DNA of 64,000 nucleotides from Paenibacillus sp. oral taxon 786 str. D14 (GCF_000159955.1 NZ_GG695990.1:1-64000), one strand, 5' to 3'; positions 1 through 10,117 are shown, numbered from the stretch's first letter. The notes: generated from the letters alone by a model not told the origin. Made by a program: numbers and translations.

Positions 1-228
1 GTCCCAGAAATGAGGGGGAGGCAGGATTCAAGAGACTTCTTGTCGAACTATAGAACTATATAAGGGATTTTATGGAAAAGGAGGGATATATATGATTGCA
101 AATCGATCTTTTATCTAACATATCGTGAAAACTATGAAAATTTAACATTCGATTTACAATGATATAAGCCATCTTTCATTTCATCTATGTTAGAATAAGT
201 GACAAATTAGGGGTTCAGGAGGATGCGG
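1..228. other. Leader/intergenic stretch before the DppB-like gene
   Basis: No recognisable gene lies here. A good Shine-Dalgarno sequence (AAGGAGGG, 78-85) precedes an eight-codon reading frame at 92-118 (ATG to TAA). It may be a leader peptide or a leftover start of a deleted gene; nothing in the sequence distinguishes these. The stretch 120-200 is AT-rich and could hold the promoter of the permease gene, but I see no convincing -35/-10 pair. Confidence 0.35.
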
Positions 229-1199
229 ATGTGGACTTATCTGATTCGCCGTGCCATTTATTCGGTGATTGTGTTATTTATCGTCATGAGCGTATGTTTT
301 TGTGCGATGCGTTTTATGCCAGGGAACATCTGGTCCCTAAGCATTGGGATGACCGAAGAGCAGCTCCAATTCGCAAACGAACAGAAAGCTCTCTATGGTC
401 TGGACTTGCCCATTTACCAGCAATATCTCCGGTGGATCAATGACCTGCTGCATGGGAACTTTGGTCTGGATTATAACCAGATCCCAATTAATCTGTACAT
501 CTGGAGATATGTCTGGAACAGCTTCACCTTGTTAGGCACGTCCATGATCATTGCTTTGATGATCGCTATTCCGTGGGGAATCTATAACAGCAGACGGCAG
601 GATGGGCTATCGGATAAACTTGGCCTGATCCTAAGCCTGGTTGGGTACAGCATTCCCGCGTTTGTGCTGGGGCATTGGCTGCAGGAGATTTTTGCCTTCA
701 AATTGTTTTGGTTCCCGCCAAGCAGTATGCATACCCCGAACAAAAAAGGAGAGCTGGACGACCTCATCACCACATGGTACTCCCGGTTGCTACAGTCACG
801 ATCGGATTGATTGCTTATTATATGAAAATGGTCCGCACCAGCCTGATCGAGGTGCTGCCTTCTGAATTTCTGAATCTGGCTCGCGCCAAAGGGGCTTCGG
901 AACGAAGAGTCACCTATCGACATGCGTTAAGAGTTGGTTTAATCCCCGTCATTACCATCATCATGCTGGATTTACCGACCCTGATTTCGGGTGCCGCGGT
1001 GGTAGAGAACGTTTTTAACTGGGAGGGTCTAGGAAGATTGGCGGTCTATTCTGCGCAATCCCGGAATTATCCCTTGCTTCTTGTGATCATCCTGATTATC
1101 TCCGCCTTTGTAGTGGTCGCCAACTTTCTGGCGGACTTGCTCTACACGATCGTTGATCCTCGGGTGAAGATCCATCGAAAGGGCATCCTGCGGCAATGA
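229..1199 (+). pseudogene. DppB/OppB-type peptide ABC permease, broken by a frameshift
   Basis: The protein would be an inner-membrane permease of a peptide/nickel-type ABC importer. The first frame, from ATG 229 (Shine-Dalgarno CAGGAGG 6 nt upstream; ATG 223 overlaps it), gives the N-terminal membrane segment and stops at 810. The family continues in another frame from about 771 with HMVLPVATVTIGLIAYYMKM, then the EAA-like loop (EFLNLARAKGASERRVTYRHAL) and the usual C-terminus ending at 1199. One base appears to be missing around 763-775. No DppC, ATPase or binding-protein gene adjoins it: the next gene is convergent. It is therefore either a decaying orphan or a sequencing error in an orphan gene. 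The family is clear; which of the two explanations holds is not. Confidence 0.8.
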
Positions 1200-2822
1200 T
1201 CAGCCGGAAGGCAACGAGCTGTTCAAGCGCTGCATGAACTCCCGCGGCGATATACCCTCTACTTTTTTGAACACTTTGCTAAAATAAAACGCACTCTCAT
1301 ATCCCAGCTTTTGCGAGATTTCATAGATCCGGCCTTCCCCGCGAACCATCATTTCCTTGGCCGCCGCAATTTTCGTCTCCGTGACGTATTCCACGAAATT
1401 GATTTTGGCCGTTTTGGAGAAGAGATGGCTTAAGTAATTGGGGCTGAAGTTAAAAACATCCGCCACCTGATTTAAGGACAGCTTACTGTTCAAGTTCCGT
1501 TTCACATAGTCCTGCACGTTCCGCACGATTTGCTCCTTGTAACTTTGCTTGCGGGAAGACAGGATTTCGCAGCAACCGTCCCGGAATTGCACGAGCCAAT
1601 CGATCACGCCTTGGGTTGTTTGCTTTTTATAGATCGCGCGGTACCCCTCCGGCTCATTCTCGAAAATTTGCTCAACCACGTTCTCGCCGTCTGCCAGCAA
1701 AGAGGTGGCCATATATAAAATATTGCAAGCCGCATCGGTAGCGGGTACAAGTAACTCCGGCCGGCCATTAAACCGATCAATGAGATTCGTGATCATGGTG
1801 TGCAATGCGTGGGTATCCAGTTCTTCAAAGGCGCGGCGGATCTCTGAACGGGAGACGATGGCATCGACTCCTGGGGAAGCGAGATTCTCCGCTTCGCTCT
1901 GGGTGAAGAAGACAAACGATTGCTGATCGAGGGCAAACGGCAACGCCCGCCGGGCAGCCAGGTAGCTTTCATGCAGCAGGTACGGGTCCTCCACGGCATT
2001 CCCAACCGCGCCGATGATTTTTACATTGAAATAGGAATGGAGCACCTCTGCCATATGGTGCAGGAGCTCCTCTACCTCCGGCATCCAACGCTGCGGGTCT
2101 GGATCCGAGAGGGGCAGCACAATTGCAAAGTTCCGCAAATCCAGGCTGGTTACGAAGCAGGGCCGCGACGACGCGAGCGTATCCTTAGCCATCTGCACCG
2201 TGCTGGAGCACAAAGCGACCAGCTTATCCCCGCGCGGAGGGACGCTCTCCGGTCCCTGAATCCGGCAGGAGCAGACGAGGTGGGCAGGAGCGGATAAATC
2301 CAGCTCAAGATCGTCTCGTTGCAGCAGGAACTGATTTTTGTTCTCGAACAGCTGATTAAACAGCCGGATAAAAAATTTATCGCGCAGCGCATGCAAATTG
2401 CTGCGGTACAGCATACTCGGGTAACTCTCCACGGTTTGGTATTCCCCCAACATGGCAACGGCCTTCTGAACGGATTCGGCCAGGATCTGCGGGGTTAGCT
2501 CCAGCTTGACTAAATAATCCGCTGCCTGCAGATGAATGGCGCGACGTGCGTATTCAAATTCCTCATAGCTCGTTAAGAAGATGAAGAGCGGTATCCGGCC
2601 ATATTTGTCGCGTACGGATTCAGCGACCTGCAGACCGGTTTTGACCGGCATCTTAATGTCGGAAATGACCAGGTCAGGACGCAACGATTCGATCATTTCC
2701 TCTGCCTGAGCACCGTTGTGGGCAATGCCCACGATTTCGATCTGATAATCTTCCCATTTGAGCATGGACTGCAGGCCGATACAGACGAGTGCCTCATCAT
2801 CGGCAATCAGCATTTTAATCAT
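1200..2822 (-). CDS. AraC-type response regulator (YesN family)
   Basis: This is the cytoplasmic output protein of a two-component system, 540 residues. An N-terminal receiver domain (about 3-120) has the acidic pair D8-D9, phospho-acceptor D55 (ISDIKMP), T84/S85 and K106. A long middle region without clear motifs follows. The C-terminal 100 residues hold two AraC helix-turn-helix motifs (LSLNQVADVFNFSPNYLSHL, then YEISQKLGYESAFYFSKVFK). The ATG has a GGGAGGAAGTGA ribosome site 7-9 nt upstream. It lies 53 bp downstream of its kinase gene on the same strand, so the two are co-transcribed. By family precedent it should activate the divergent transporter and hydrolase operon starting at 4917; that is inference. 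Confidence 0.93.
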   Translation of the reverse strand: MIKMLIADDEALVCIGLQSMLKWEDYQIEIVGIAHNGAQAEEMIESLRPDLVISDIKMPVKTGLQVAESVRDKYGRIPLFIFLTSYEEFEYARRAIHLQAADYLVKLELTPQILAESVQKAVAMLGEYQTVESYPSMLYRSNLHALRDKFFIRLFNQLFENKNQFLLQRDDLELDLSAPAHLVCSCRIQGPESVPPRGDKLVALCSSTVQMAKDTLASSRPCFVTSLDLRNFAIVLPLSDPDPQRWMPEVEELLHHMAEVLHSYFNVKIIGAVGNAVEDPYLLHESYLAARRALPFALDQQSFVFFTQSEAENLASPGVDAIVSRSEIRRAFEELDTHALHTMITNLIDRFNGRPELLVPATDAACNILYMATSLLADGENVVEQIFENEPEGYRAIYKKQTTQGVIDWLVQFRDGCCEILSSRKQSYKEQIVRNVQDYVKRNLNSKLSLNQVADVFNFSPNYLSHLFSKTAKINFVEYVTETKIAAAKEMMVRGEGRIYEISQKLGYESAFYFSKVFKKVEGISPREFMQRLNSSLPSG

Positions 2823-2875
2823 ACGATCACTTCCTCCCGTGGTTTACGATAGCGACAAGTTGTCAAAGTTGGAGG

Positions 2876-4651
2876 TCAAGACTTCCGGCAGGGCAACAGC
2901 AAATGCATTCTCGTAAATTCGTTCAACTTGCTTTCGATGGAGAGGCCGTATCGATCCCCAAAGGTCAGACGCAGCCGATCGTGTACGCTGCGGAGCCCGA
3001 TATTTTCGAACAGGCCTTTGGAGCCGGGTTCTTCTTGCTTGGACAAAATCGCCTCAATTTGGGCTTCACTCATTCCCACGCCGTTATCCTCAATCGTAAT
3101 CCGCATGTCATACCCGCTCTTGGCCACAGACACCGTGATGTTGCCGCGCCCCTTCGGTTCGATTCCATGAAAAATCGCATTCTCCACCAGCGGCTGCAGT
3201 GTAAAGCGGGGAACCAGACTGGAAAGGAGCTCCTCGTTATCAATGATTTGTTCCATTGTAATCGTGCCGCCGTAGCGATATTTCTGAATGAGGAAATAGT
3301 CATTCATCAGGCTAAGCTCTTCCTGCAGCGGAACCAGCTTGCGTTGATCTTTGGCGATGCTGCGCAGCAGCCGCGATAAGGAGGTGACCATATCTGCGAT
3401 ACCCGTAGCGTTCTGAATCGTAGCCATCCATCTTATCGAGTTCAGGGTATTATAGAGAAAATGAGGACTGATCTGGCTTTGCAGCATCCGATATTCCAGC
3501 TCCTGCTTCTGCTTCTCGTCTGCTACTCGGGATTCCATCAGCATCAAAATGTCTTGGGACAACCGGTTGATGCCGCGTCCCACATCCCCCAGCTCGCTGT
3601 TCCATTCGATATTCCGGTCGATAAAGAAATTGCCTTGCGCGATCTTGTCGATCCGTTTCCGCAGCTTTTCCACGGGCAGGCTGATCGTGCGAGTTAAATA
3701 CAACATTATAAAACCGCTTAATGCGATCACCAGCACGGATGCGCCAATCATCAGCAGCAGCCAAGCGTTCAGCTGCGGAGCAAATTGCTTCTTGTCCAGC
3801 GTCTGGGACAGCATAACGCCTTCCCGGACCGGATAGGACACGGAGATTTGACGTTCTCCGTCCTGCTCCATCCATTCGAGCTTGGTGAGCGCCCCGGTGG
3901 CCTCGCTTTTGTCGTACGGCAACACGGTGTAAGGGCTTTCGAGCGGCTGCACTTTGTCCCCTTCAATGCGGTATGTTTGGCTGCCGAGGGTAAGCAGCAA
4001 TTCAGAGCCCTCCGGCAGACTGTATCCTTTTAGCTTATCGGTGATCACGGAGGTGTTAGCCAGAAGATAGACCGTCCCAATGCGTGCAGCCCGTTCACCG
4101 TAAATCGGCAGCACGATCGGGATGCCGCTGGAGCGGGAGAATGGGTCCTGGATCACGCGTTCCCAAGCTTCCTTCGCATCTGCGGACAGGCCGGGCAACT
4201 GGGTAATATTATGGATATTCAGCGGAACTGAAGCGCTTCCAGAATTGTCAACCTGAATAAACTTGTCTTGGTGATCCGTGATGATCAGGCGACGCACGTA
4301 GCTGTTGGACCGGTTAACCCGGAAGTCCTCCTGCATCGATAAGAAGACATTCAGCCTGTCTTTGGCGCTGGCGTCCGGCGAGATGAAATAGTTCTGAATC
4401 AGTTGATTGGTAGGCGAGTTCGTGCTGCTGGTTAAAGCCAAGGTGTTCAAGTTATTGAGATCTTGATCGATGATGTGAGAGACGAGCTGCAGGTTGAATT
4501 CCGTCGCCTGAATGGTCGTTTTACGTTGAAAATACGAGATCAGCTCATAGCTGAAAAAAGACAGAATCCCTGCGATCAGCAAGGCAAACATGGTCATGAT
4601 CAGGATGATCCGGCTTTTGATAGTGGCTTTTCTTGCGCGCGTGTCGATCAC
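2876..4651 (-). CDS. Sensor histidine kinase (YesM family)
   Basis: This is a membrane sensor kinase of 591 residues. TM1 is at about 11-36, followed by a roughly 260-residue extracellular sensor domain and TM2 at about 296-323. A HAMP segment comes next, then the His_kinase box (ISPHFLYNTLNSIRW, phospho-acceptor about H397). The HATPase domain has its N-box at NAIFHGIEPKG (about 489-499) and a G1 box at EDNGVGM (about 521-527). The start is GTG; the ribosome site (ACGAGG) sits very close to it, so the exact start is uncertain. YesM-type kinases sense sugars outside the cell, often through the partner binding protein. The divergent CUT1 operon is the likely target and signal source. Confidence 0.92.
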   Translation of the reverse strand: MIDTRARKATIKSRIILIMTMFALLIAGILSFFSYELISYFQRKTTIQATEFNLQLVSHIIDQDLNNLNTLALTSSTNSPTNQLIQNYFISPDASAKDRLNVFLSMQEDFRVNRSNSYVRRLIITDHQDKFIQVDNSGSASVPLNIHNITQLPGLSADAKEAWERVIQDPFSRSSGIPIVLPIYGERAARIGTVYLLANTSVITDKLKGYSLPEGSELLLTLGSQTYRIEGDKVQPLESPYTVLPYDKSEATGALTKLEWMEQDGERQISVSYPVREGVMLSQTLDKKQFAPQLNAWLLLMIGASVLVIALSGFIMLYLTRTISLPVEKLRKRIDKIAQGNFFIDRNIEWNSELGDVGRGINRLSQDILMLMESRVADEKQKQELEYRMLQSQISPHFLYNTLNSIRWMATIQNATGIADMVTSLSRLLRSIAKDQRKLVPLQEELSLMNDYFLIQKYRYGGTITMEQIIDNEELLSSLVPRFTLQPLVENAIFHGIEPKGRGNITVSVAKSGYDMRITIEDNGVGMSEAQIEAILSKQEEPGSKGLFENIGLRSVHDRLRLTFGDRYGLSIESKLNEFTRMHLLLPCRKS

Positions 4652-4916
4652 CTCGTCCGGAGTAAGATCACTGCGAGTTTTTACCGATATAAACTACAAT
4701 AACATGAGTTGACTTCATCAGCAGCGGCCCGGATCATAAACAACCATTTTTACATCTTTTGAGTATGATTTTACAGCTTTTCATCCGTTTCTTGAAGAAG
4801 CGAATAGAAAAGTGTAGGAAATGAACGCAAAAATGTATGCCCTTACATTTCGAATTTCGATACCATGTACCTAAGGATTCGGCGTTGCCGATCTGGAAAA
4901 CAGGAGGAAAAGGGGT

Positions 4917-6266
4917 TTGAAGATGAGACGAAAGAAAGTATTCGGTATTACCTTGGCGGCCGTTCTCCTTATGGGTCTGCTGGCAGGCTGTTCCGGCAAC
5001 AACGGAAACTCGGGCAAAGCGAATACCACAGAGCCTCAAACGAACAATTCTGCAAGCGTTTCCAACGAGACGGGCGACAAGCCGGTCACGCTGAAATGGG
5101 CGCTGTGGGACTGGGAGGCAACCGCTTACTACCAGCCTTTGATCGACGCTTATAAGAAAGACCATCCGAACGTAACGATCGAATATGTTGACCTTGGCTC
5201 TACCGACTACATGACGATGCTCAGCACACAGCTCTCTGGCGGTGCGGACCTGGATATTCTGACCATCAAGGACATACCGGGCTACGTCAACCTGGTGAAG
5301 CAGAACCACCTAGAGCCGCTCAAGAGCTTCATTGACACCCAAGGCATTGATACTTCCCTCTACGGCGGAACGGTTGAGCAAATTCAAATGAACGGCGATG
5401 TGTTCGCGCTGCCTTTCCGCAGTGACTTCTGGGTCGTTTATTATAACAAGGACCTGTTTGATAAAGCCGGAGTTCCTTATCCAACCAACGATATGACGCT
5501 GGATCAATACGACGAGTTGGCCCGTAAATTGACGTCCGGCAGCGGCTCGGAAAAAGTATACGGCGCGCATTACCACACTTGGCGCAGTGCAGTTCAGTTG
5601 TTTGGCATCCTGGACGGAAAGAACACCATCGTGGATGGCAACTATCAATTCTTGAAACCGATTTACGAACGGATTCTGAAACAGCAAGACGACGGCATCG
5701 TGATGGACTACGCTACGTTAAAGACCTCCAGCACTCACTATTCCGGCGTATTCTACAATAATTCCGTTGCGATGATGAACATGGGCAGCTGGTTTATCGC
5801 TACGCAAATCGACAAGGTGAAGAGCGGTGAATCCCAGGCTACAAACTGGGGGATCGTGAAATATCCGCATCCGGACGGCGTACCCGCCGGGACAACGCTG
5901 GGGACCATTACTTCACTGGCTGTAAACCAAAAGTCCGCTAACAAAGAAGCCGCTTTAGATTTCTTGAAATTCGTTACCGGTGAAGAAGGTGCAGCAGTGA
6001 TCGCATCCACAGGTACGATTCCGGCGATCAAGAACGATGAAGTGGTCAGCTCCATCGCTTCCATGGACGGCTTCCCAACGGACGAGAACAGCAAAGCAGC
6101 TCTCACGACCGAGAGAACTTATCTGGAAATGCCGCTGCATGAGAAGAGTGCGGACATCGAGGTCGTCCTGAACGAAGCACACGACAACATCATGACGAAA
6201 AATGCGACCATCGACGAAGGATTGGCAGATATGGAGAAACGGGTGCAAGAGGTACTTAATAACTAA
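4917..6266 (+). CDS. Sugar ABC transporter substrate-binding lipoprotein (CUT1)
   Basis: This is an extracellular solute-binding protein of family 1 (449 residues), anchored to the outer face of the membrane by a lipid. The signal peptide ends in the lipobox LLAGC. A low-complexity Ser/Asn linker follows, then a typical binding-protein fold (LKWALWDWEATAYY near the N-terminus, MNMGSWF around residue 288). TTG 4917 has AGGAGG 9 nt upstream; ATG 4923 is the alternative and loses only two residues. It is the first gene of a six-gene operon and is separated from the permeases by a terminator-like hairpin. Its ligand is probably an oligosaccharide released from a uronate-containing polymer (inferred from the downstream enzymes). 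Confidence 0.93.
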   Translation: MKMRRKKVFGITLAAVLLMGLLAGCSGNNGNSGKANTTEPQTNNSASVSNETGDKPVTLKWALWDWEATAYYQPLIDAYKKDHPNVTIEYVDLGSTDYMTMLSTQLSGGADLDILTIKDIPGYVNLVKQNHLEPLKSFIDTQGIDTSLYGGTVEQIQMNGDVFALPFRSDFWVVYYNKDLFDKAGVPYPTNDMTLDQYDELARKLTSGSGSEKVYGAHYHTWRSAVQLFGILDGKNTIVDGNYQFLKPIYERILKQQDDGIVMDYATLKTSSTHYSGVFYNNSVAMMNMGSWFIATQIDKVKSGESQATNWGIVKYPHPDGVPAGTTLGTITSLAVNQKSANKEAALDFLKFVTGEEGAAVIASTGTIPAIKNDEVVSSIASMDGFPTDENSKAALTTERTYLEMPLHEKSADIEVVLNEAHDNIMTKNATIDEGLADMEKRVQEVLNN

Positions 6267-6299
6267 TCTGATCTCGCATGAGATTTCGATGCTGCCAGG

Positions 6300-6327
6300 G
6301 GCGGGCCTTATGAGCCCGTCTTTTTTT
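6300..6327 (+). terminator. Intrinsic terminator-like hairpin inside the operon
   Basis: A 7-bp GC-rich stem (GGCGGGC at 6300-6306 with GCCCGTC at 6314-6320, one G-T pair) is followed directly by seven T. It lies between the binding-protein gene and the first permease. Partial termination here would give more binding protein than permease, as is common in such operons. Confidence 0.85.
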
Positions 6328-6365
6328 CCCAATACTCTAGCACAAGTTGGTTTGGAGGAGAAATC

Positions 6366-7304
6366 ATGCAGAATGAACCCGTGTTAGGAACCAAAGCAGT
6401 TAAAAGAAGCGCGTTGTCTAAGAACGTCAAAGATCATTTGGTGGCGTACAGCTTCATTGCCCCCAACTTCATCGGCTTTGCCGTGTTTACGCTGGTGCCG
6501 ATGGTTTATGCGTTTGTACTCGCTTTTGTGAAATGGGACGGGGCTAACCCGATGGAGTACGTGGGATTGCGTAACTTCTCTCGTCTGTTGCAGGACAGCA
6601 CCTTTCACAAAGCGTTCTGGAACACCATTATTTATACGATTGGCGTGGTGCCGTTAACGATGGTTTGTGCGCTGGCGCTGGCGATCCTGCTCAATCAGAA
6701 GCTGTTTGGCCGCAACTTTATGCGGACCGTGTTCTTCTTCCCCTATGTCGCTTCACTGGTTGCCGTGGCAGCCGTTTGGAATTTCGTGTTCAGCCCCACG
6801 ATGGGGCCGGTGAACAATCTGCTGCACTCGATTACCGGCATCCCCATTGAGGATTTGCCTCGCTGGGCGGCAGATAAAGATTGGGCGATGTTTACGGTCA
6901 TTCTTTTTACAGTGTGGAAAAATATGGGTTACTACATGGTCATTTATTTGGCAGGTTTGCAGGGAGTAAATCCCGAGCTGTATGAAGCTGCCGAGCTGGA
7001 CGGGGCCGGTCCTTGGAAAAGATTCGTCAACGTGACGATCCCGCAGCTGGCACCTACCACGTTCTTTGTCCTGATGATCCTGATCATCAATTCGTTTAAA
7101 GTGTACGACATCTTTATCAACCTGTTTGCCGGTGCTGATAATCAGCTGAACAACTCGACCCGGGTACTTGTCTATCAAATCTATAATACCGCGTTCCGCT
7201 CGCTGGATTACGGGTACGCCAGCGCTATGGCGATCGTGCTGTTCCTGCTCGTTCTGGGGATCACCTTGATTCAATTTCAGGGCGAGAAGAAGTACGGTCA
7301 ATAG
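6366..7304 (+). CDS. CUT1 sugar ABC transporter permease (UgpA/MalF type)
   Basis: This is an inner-membrane permease of 312 residues with about six membrane segments, starting at VAYSFIAPNFIGFAVFTLVP. The EAA loop that contacts the ATPase is at YEAAELDGAGPWKRFVNVTI (about 199-218). GGAGGAG lies 6 nt before the ATG. The gene is followed after 12 bp by the second permease, with which it forms the transport channel. No ATPase gene is present in the operon, so energy must come from an ATPase encoded elsewhere (MsmX-type, by precedent in Bacillus). Confidence 0.93.
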   Translation: MQNEPVLGTKAVKRSALSKNVKDHLVAYSFIAPNFIGFAVFTLVPMVYAFVLAFVKWDGANPMEYVGLRNFSRLLQDSTFHKAFWNTIIYTIGVVPLTMVCALALAILLNQKLFGRNFMRTVFFFPYVASLVAVAAVWNFVFSPTMGPVNNLLHSITGIPIEDLPRWAADKDWAMFTVILFTVWKNMGYYMVIYLAGLQGVNPELYEAAELDGAGPWKRFVNVTIPQLAPTTFFVLMILIINSFKVYDIFINLFAGADNQLNNSTRVLVYQIYNTAFRSLDYGYASAMAIVLFLLVLGITLIQFQGEKKYGQ

Positions 7305-7316
7305 GAGGATGCAAAA

Positions 7317-8156
7317 ATGACAGGAGCTAACAAACAAGTCAAAGTCGTTGCCAAGATTTTTGCGTACCTGGTGCTCGCGGTCGTTGTGCTGTGCATGCTT
7401 GTTCCCTATGCGTGGATGCTGTCTTCCTCGCTTAAATTAAATAAGGATGTGTTCTCGTTCCCGATGCAGTGGATCCCGGATGCTCCAAGGTGGCAGAACT
7501 ACGTGGAAATCTGGACGCGGATCCCGCTCGGCCGGTTTATATACAACACGGCGAAGCTGTCGGTGATCGTCACTTTGCTTCAGCTGCTGACTTCCAGCTT
7601 TGCGGCGTATGCTTTCTCGAAGCTGCGGTTCAAAGGGAGACATGCGCTGTTTCTTGGCTATATTGCCACCATCGCCATTCCGTGGCAGGCCTACATGGTT
7701 CCGCAGTTTATCATGATGCGCTCCATGGGGTTAAACAACACCCATCTTGCGATTATTTTTCTGCAGGCGTTCTCGGCCTTTGGCGTGTTCTTGATGCGCC
7801 AGTTCTATCAAGGCATCCCGGATGAGCTCTGCGAAGCGGCGCGCATTGACGGATTAAACGAATACGGGATCTGGGCGAAAATCATGCTTCCGCTCTCGAA
7901 GCCGGCGCTGTCCACGCTGACGATCTTCACGTTCGTCAATACGTGGAACGATTTCCTCGGGCCGATGATTTACCTGACCAAGACGGAACTCAAAACGATC
8001 CAAATCGGGCTGCGGATGTTCATTACGCAGTATTCCGCTGAATATGGCTTAATTATGGCCGCCAGCGTCATTTCTATCATTCCGGTGCTGATCGTCTTCC
8101 TGGCGCTGCAAAAATATTTCGTGCAGGGCGTGGCCTCGTCCGGTATTAAGGGGTAA
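7317..8156 (+). CDS. CUT1 sugar ABC transporter permease (UgpE/MalG type)
   Basis: This second channel subunit has 279 residues and about six membrane segments. An N-terminal segment (FAYLVLAVVVLCMLVPYAWML) is followed by the family signature SSLKLNKDVFSFP. The EAA motif is at CEAARIDGLNEYGIWAKIML, and the C-terminus QKYFVQGVASSGIKG is typical of MalG-type proteins. The ribosome site AGGAGG lies 6 nt before ATG. It is co-transcribed with its partner upstream and with the DUF2264 gene 35 bp downstream. Confidence 0.93.
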   Translation: MTGANKQVKVVAKIFAYLVLAVVVLCMLVPYAWMLSSSLKLNKDVFSFPMQWIPDAPRWQNYVEIWTRIPLGRFIYNTAKLSVIVTLLQLLTSSFAAYAFSKLRFKGRHALFLGYIATIAIPWQAYMVPQFIMMRSMGLNNTHLAIIFLQAFSAFGVFLMRQFYQGIPDELCEAARIDGLNEYGIWAKIMLPLSKPALSTLTIFTFVNTWNDFLGPMIYLTKTELKTIQIGLRMFITQYSAEYGLIMAASVISIIPVLIVFLALQKYFVQGVASSGIKG

Positions 8157-8191
8157 TAGATCATGGTCCCGGATAAAAAGGAGTTGAGGAA

Positions 8192-10075
8192 ATGAAAGTA
8201 ACGGTTAATGCTCCGCTCCAAACGCGCAGCGATATGGTGAACGTTTTGGAAGAGCTGGTGCGTCCCCTTCGGCCGTTCTATAGCGAAGGCGGCGCCCGGC
8301 TTGTGCTTGGCAAGAGCGGGGTGTCCTACCCGGCGGCTGTAGCGGAGATGGAAGGGTTCTCCCGGGTGCTGTGGGGATTGGTGCCGCTGCTTGCCGGCGG
8401 CGGCAGCAGTGAGTTATGGGACGTCGTCCTGGACGGCATTCGCTGCGGCACGAACCCGGAGCATCAGGAGTATTGGGGCGAGGTTGGCGATTATGATCAA
8501 CGGCTCGTGGAGATGGCGGTTTTTGGATTTGCACTGGCGTTGATCCCGGAACACATCTGGGAACCGCTTCGCCCGGAAGAGCGTGACCGGCTGTACAGCT
8601 GGCTGAATCAGATGAACCAGCATCCTTGTTACGATTGCAATTGGTTGTTCTTTAACGTACTGGTGAATGTGGGCTTCCGCAAAGCCGGCTTGCCTTACGA
8701 TACGGAGCAGCTGGAGCGGAATTTGGACCGGCTGGACGCGTTTTATCTGGAGGACGGCTGGTACAGCGACGGTGTCGGGGGACACAGCGACTATTACGTC
8801 CCGTTTGCCTTTCACTATTACGGGCTGCTCTATGCGCGTATCATGGAAGAGGAAGATCCGCAGCGTTCGCAAGTGTATAAAGAGCGGGCCGCGTTGTTCG
8901 CCGACGATTTTCTCGCTTGGTTCGCCCCAGACGGGGCAGCGCTGCCGTACGGACGCAGCTTAACCTACCGTTTCGCCCAATCCGCCTTCTGGAGCGCACT
9001 GGCTTATGCCGGTGTGGACGTGTTGCCAATGGGGGTATTAAAGGGGCTGGTGCTGCGCAATTTGCGCTGGTGGTTAAGCCAGCCCATTCGCAGTTCCGAG
9101 GGGCTGCTTACGGTGGGTTACGCTTATCCAAACCTGGTGATGGCGGAGAACTACAATTCGCCCGGTTCGCCGTATTGGGCGCTGAAAGCGTTTCTGCCGC
9201 TGGCATTGCCGGAGGACCATCCATTCTGGACGGCGGAGGAGCTGCCGCTGCCGGAGCTGCCGGCGCTGAAGGTCCAGCGCCCGGCGCATCTTGTGCTGGC
9301 CCGCGATCCTGCGACCGGTCATGTAGCGGCCTTCAACACCGGCCATCGCGGCACGAACGAGCACACCCATACCTCGGCCAAATACGAGAAACTTGTGTAT
9401 TCCACCGGGTTCGGGTTTAGTGTGCCGCGCGCGGAGTGGGGCTTGTCCCAAGGCGCGTTTGACTCCATGCTGGCGCTCAGCGAAAAGGGAGATAACCTGT
9501 ACCGGGTAAGACGCCGGAACTTGGACACGTCAATTCAGGATAACGTGCTGTATGCGTTATGGAAACCTTGGTCTGACGTAGAGGTGCGCTCCTGGATCGT
9601 TGCCGGACTCCCCTGGCATGTGCGGATTCATCGCATCGAGACGAAACGACCGCTCGACATCGCGGAGGGAGGATTCGCGCTGGGGGTGGAAACGGAGTTG
9701 ACGGAGTGGATCGAGGGGACGGAACGGACAGGGCTGGTGGAGCTAAAAGAGAAGAGTGGAGAGGGCCGGATCGCTGCGGGAGCAGCAAGCCCCTTTGGAG
9801 CCAGCGGGGTGCAAAGCTTGCTTGGCTTCGAATCGGTCGAGCTGATTCGCCCGAACGCCAATACCAATGTTCTGTATCCTCGCACTGTTCTTCCCACGCT
9901 CCTCGCTTCCCTGGAACCGGGGGTACACCTGCTCGCGTCGGCGGTTTACGGCGATCCGTCGCCGGGAGCCTCATGGCAACCAATTACGCTTGATGCGTTA
10001 AACCTCGCGATAGGAGAGCGGGAGATCGTGATAACGACCTGCTCGGGGAACGAAATCCGTATTGAGCTGGCTTAG
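8192..10075 (+). CDS. DUF2264-type protein, probable carbohydrate-active enzyme
   Basis: This 627-residue protein has no signal peptide and is predicted cytoplasmic. The N-terminal two-thirds looks like an alpha-helical toroid rich in aromatic and acidic residues (for example CYDCNWLFFNVLVNVG and DGWYSDGVGGHSDYYVPFAFHYY). The C-terminal third is beta-rich. I place it in the DUF2264 group from this overall pattern; no reaction has been assigned here. Its position between a sugar importer and two uronate-acting enzymes suggests that it acts on the imported oligosaccharide. HTHTSAKYEK at about residue 391 resembles the His-containing beta-domain motifs of heparinase-like proteins. GGAGTTGAGG precedes the ATG. 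Confidence 0.7.
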   Translation: MKVTVNAPLQTRSDMVNVLEELVRPLRPFYSEGGARLVLGKSGVSYPAAVAEMEGFSRVLWGLVPLLAGGGSSELWDVVLDGIRCGTNPEHQEYWGEVGDYDQRLVEMAVFGFALALIPEHIWEPLRPEERDRLYSWLNQMNQHPCYDCNWLFFNVLVNVGFRKAGLPYDTEQLERNLDRLDAFYLEDGWYSDGVGGHSDYYVPFAFHYYGLLYARIMEEEDPQRSQVYKERAALFADDFLAWFAPDGAALPYGRSLTYRFAQSAFWSALAYAGVDVLPMGVLKGLVLRNLRWWLSQPIRSSEGLLTVGYAYPNLVMAENYNSPGSPYWALKAFLPLALPEDHPFWTAEELPLPELPALKVQRPAHLVLARDPATGHVAAFNTGHRGTNEHTHTSAKYEKLVYSTGFGFSVPRAEWGLSQGAFDSMLALSEKGDNLYRVRRRNLDTSIQDNVLYALWKPWSDVEVRSWIVAGLPWHVRIHRIETKRPLDIAEGGFALGVETELTEWIEGTERTGLVELKEKSGEGRIAAGAASPFGASGVQSLLGFESVELIRPNANTNVLYPRTVLPTLLASLEPGVHLLASAVYGDPSPGASWQPITLDALNLAIGEREIVITTCSGNEIRIELA

Positions 10076-10117
10076 TCAACGCCGCTGTTTTGGGCTGCGG
10101 TGGAAGGAGGAATGCTG

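Noticed and set aside
92..118. Eight-codon frame with a good ribosome site as a real peptide gene
   Set aside because: Too short to judge without conservation; mentioned only in the description of the leader.
4230..4242. cre-like catabolite control site (TGAAGCGCTTCCA)
   Set aside because: It lies deep inside the histidine kinase coding region, far from any promoter, and reads as normal codons.
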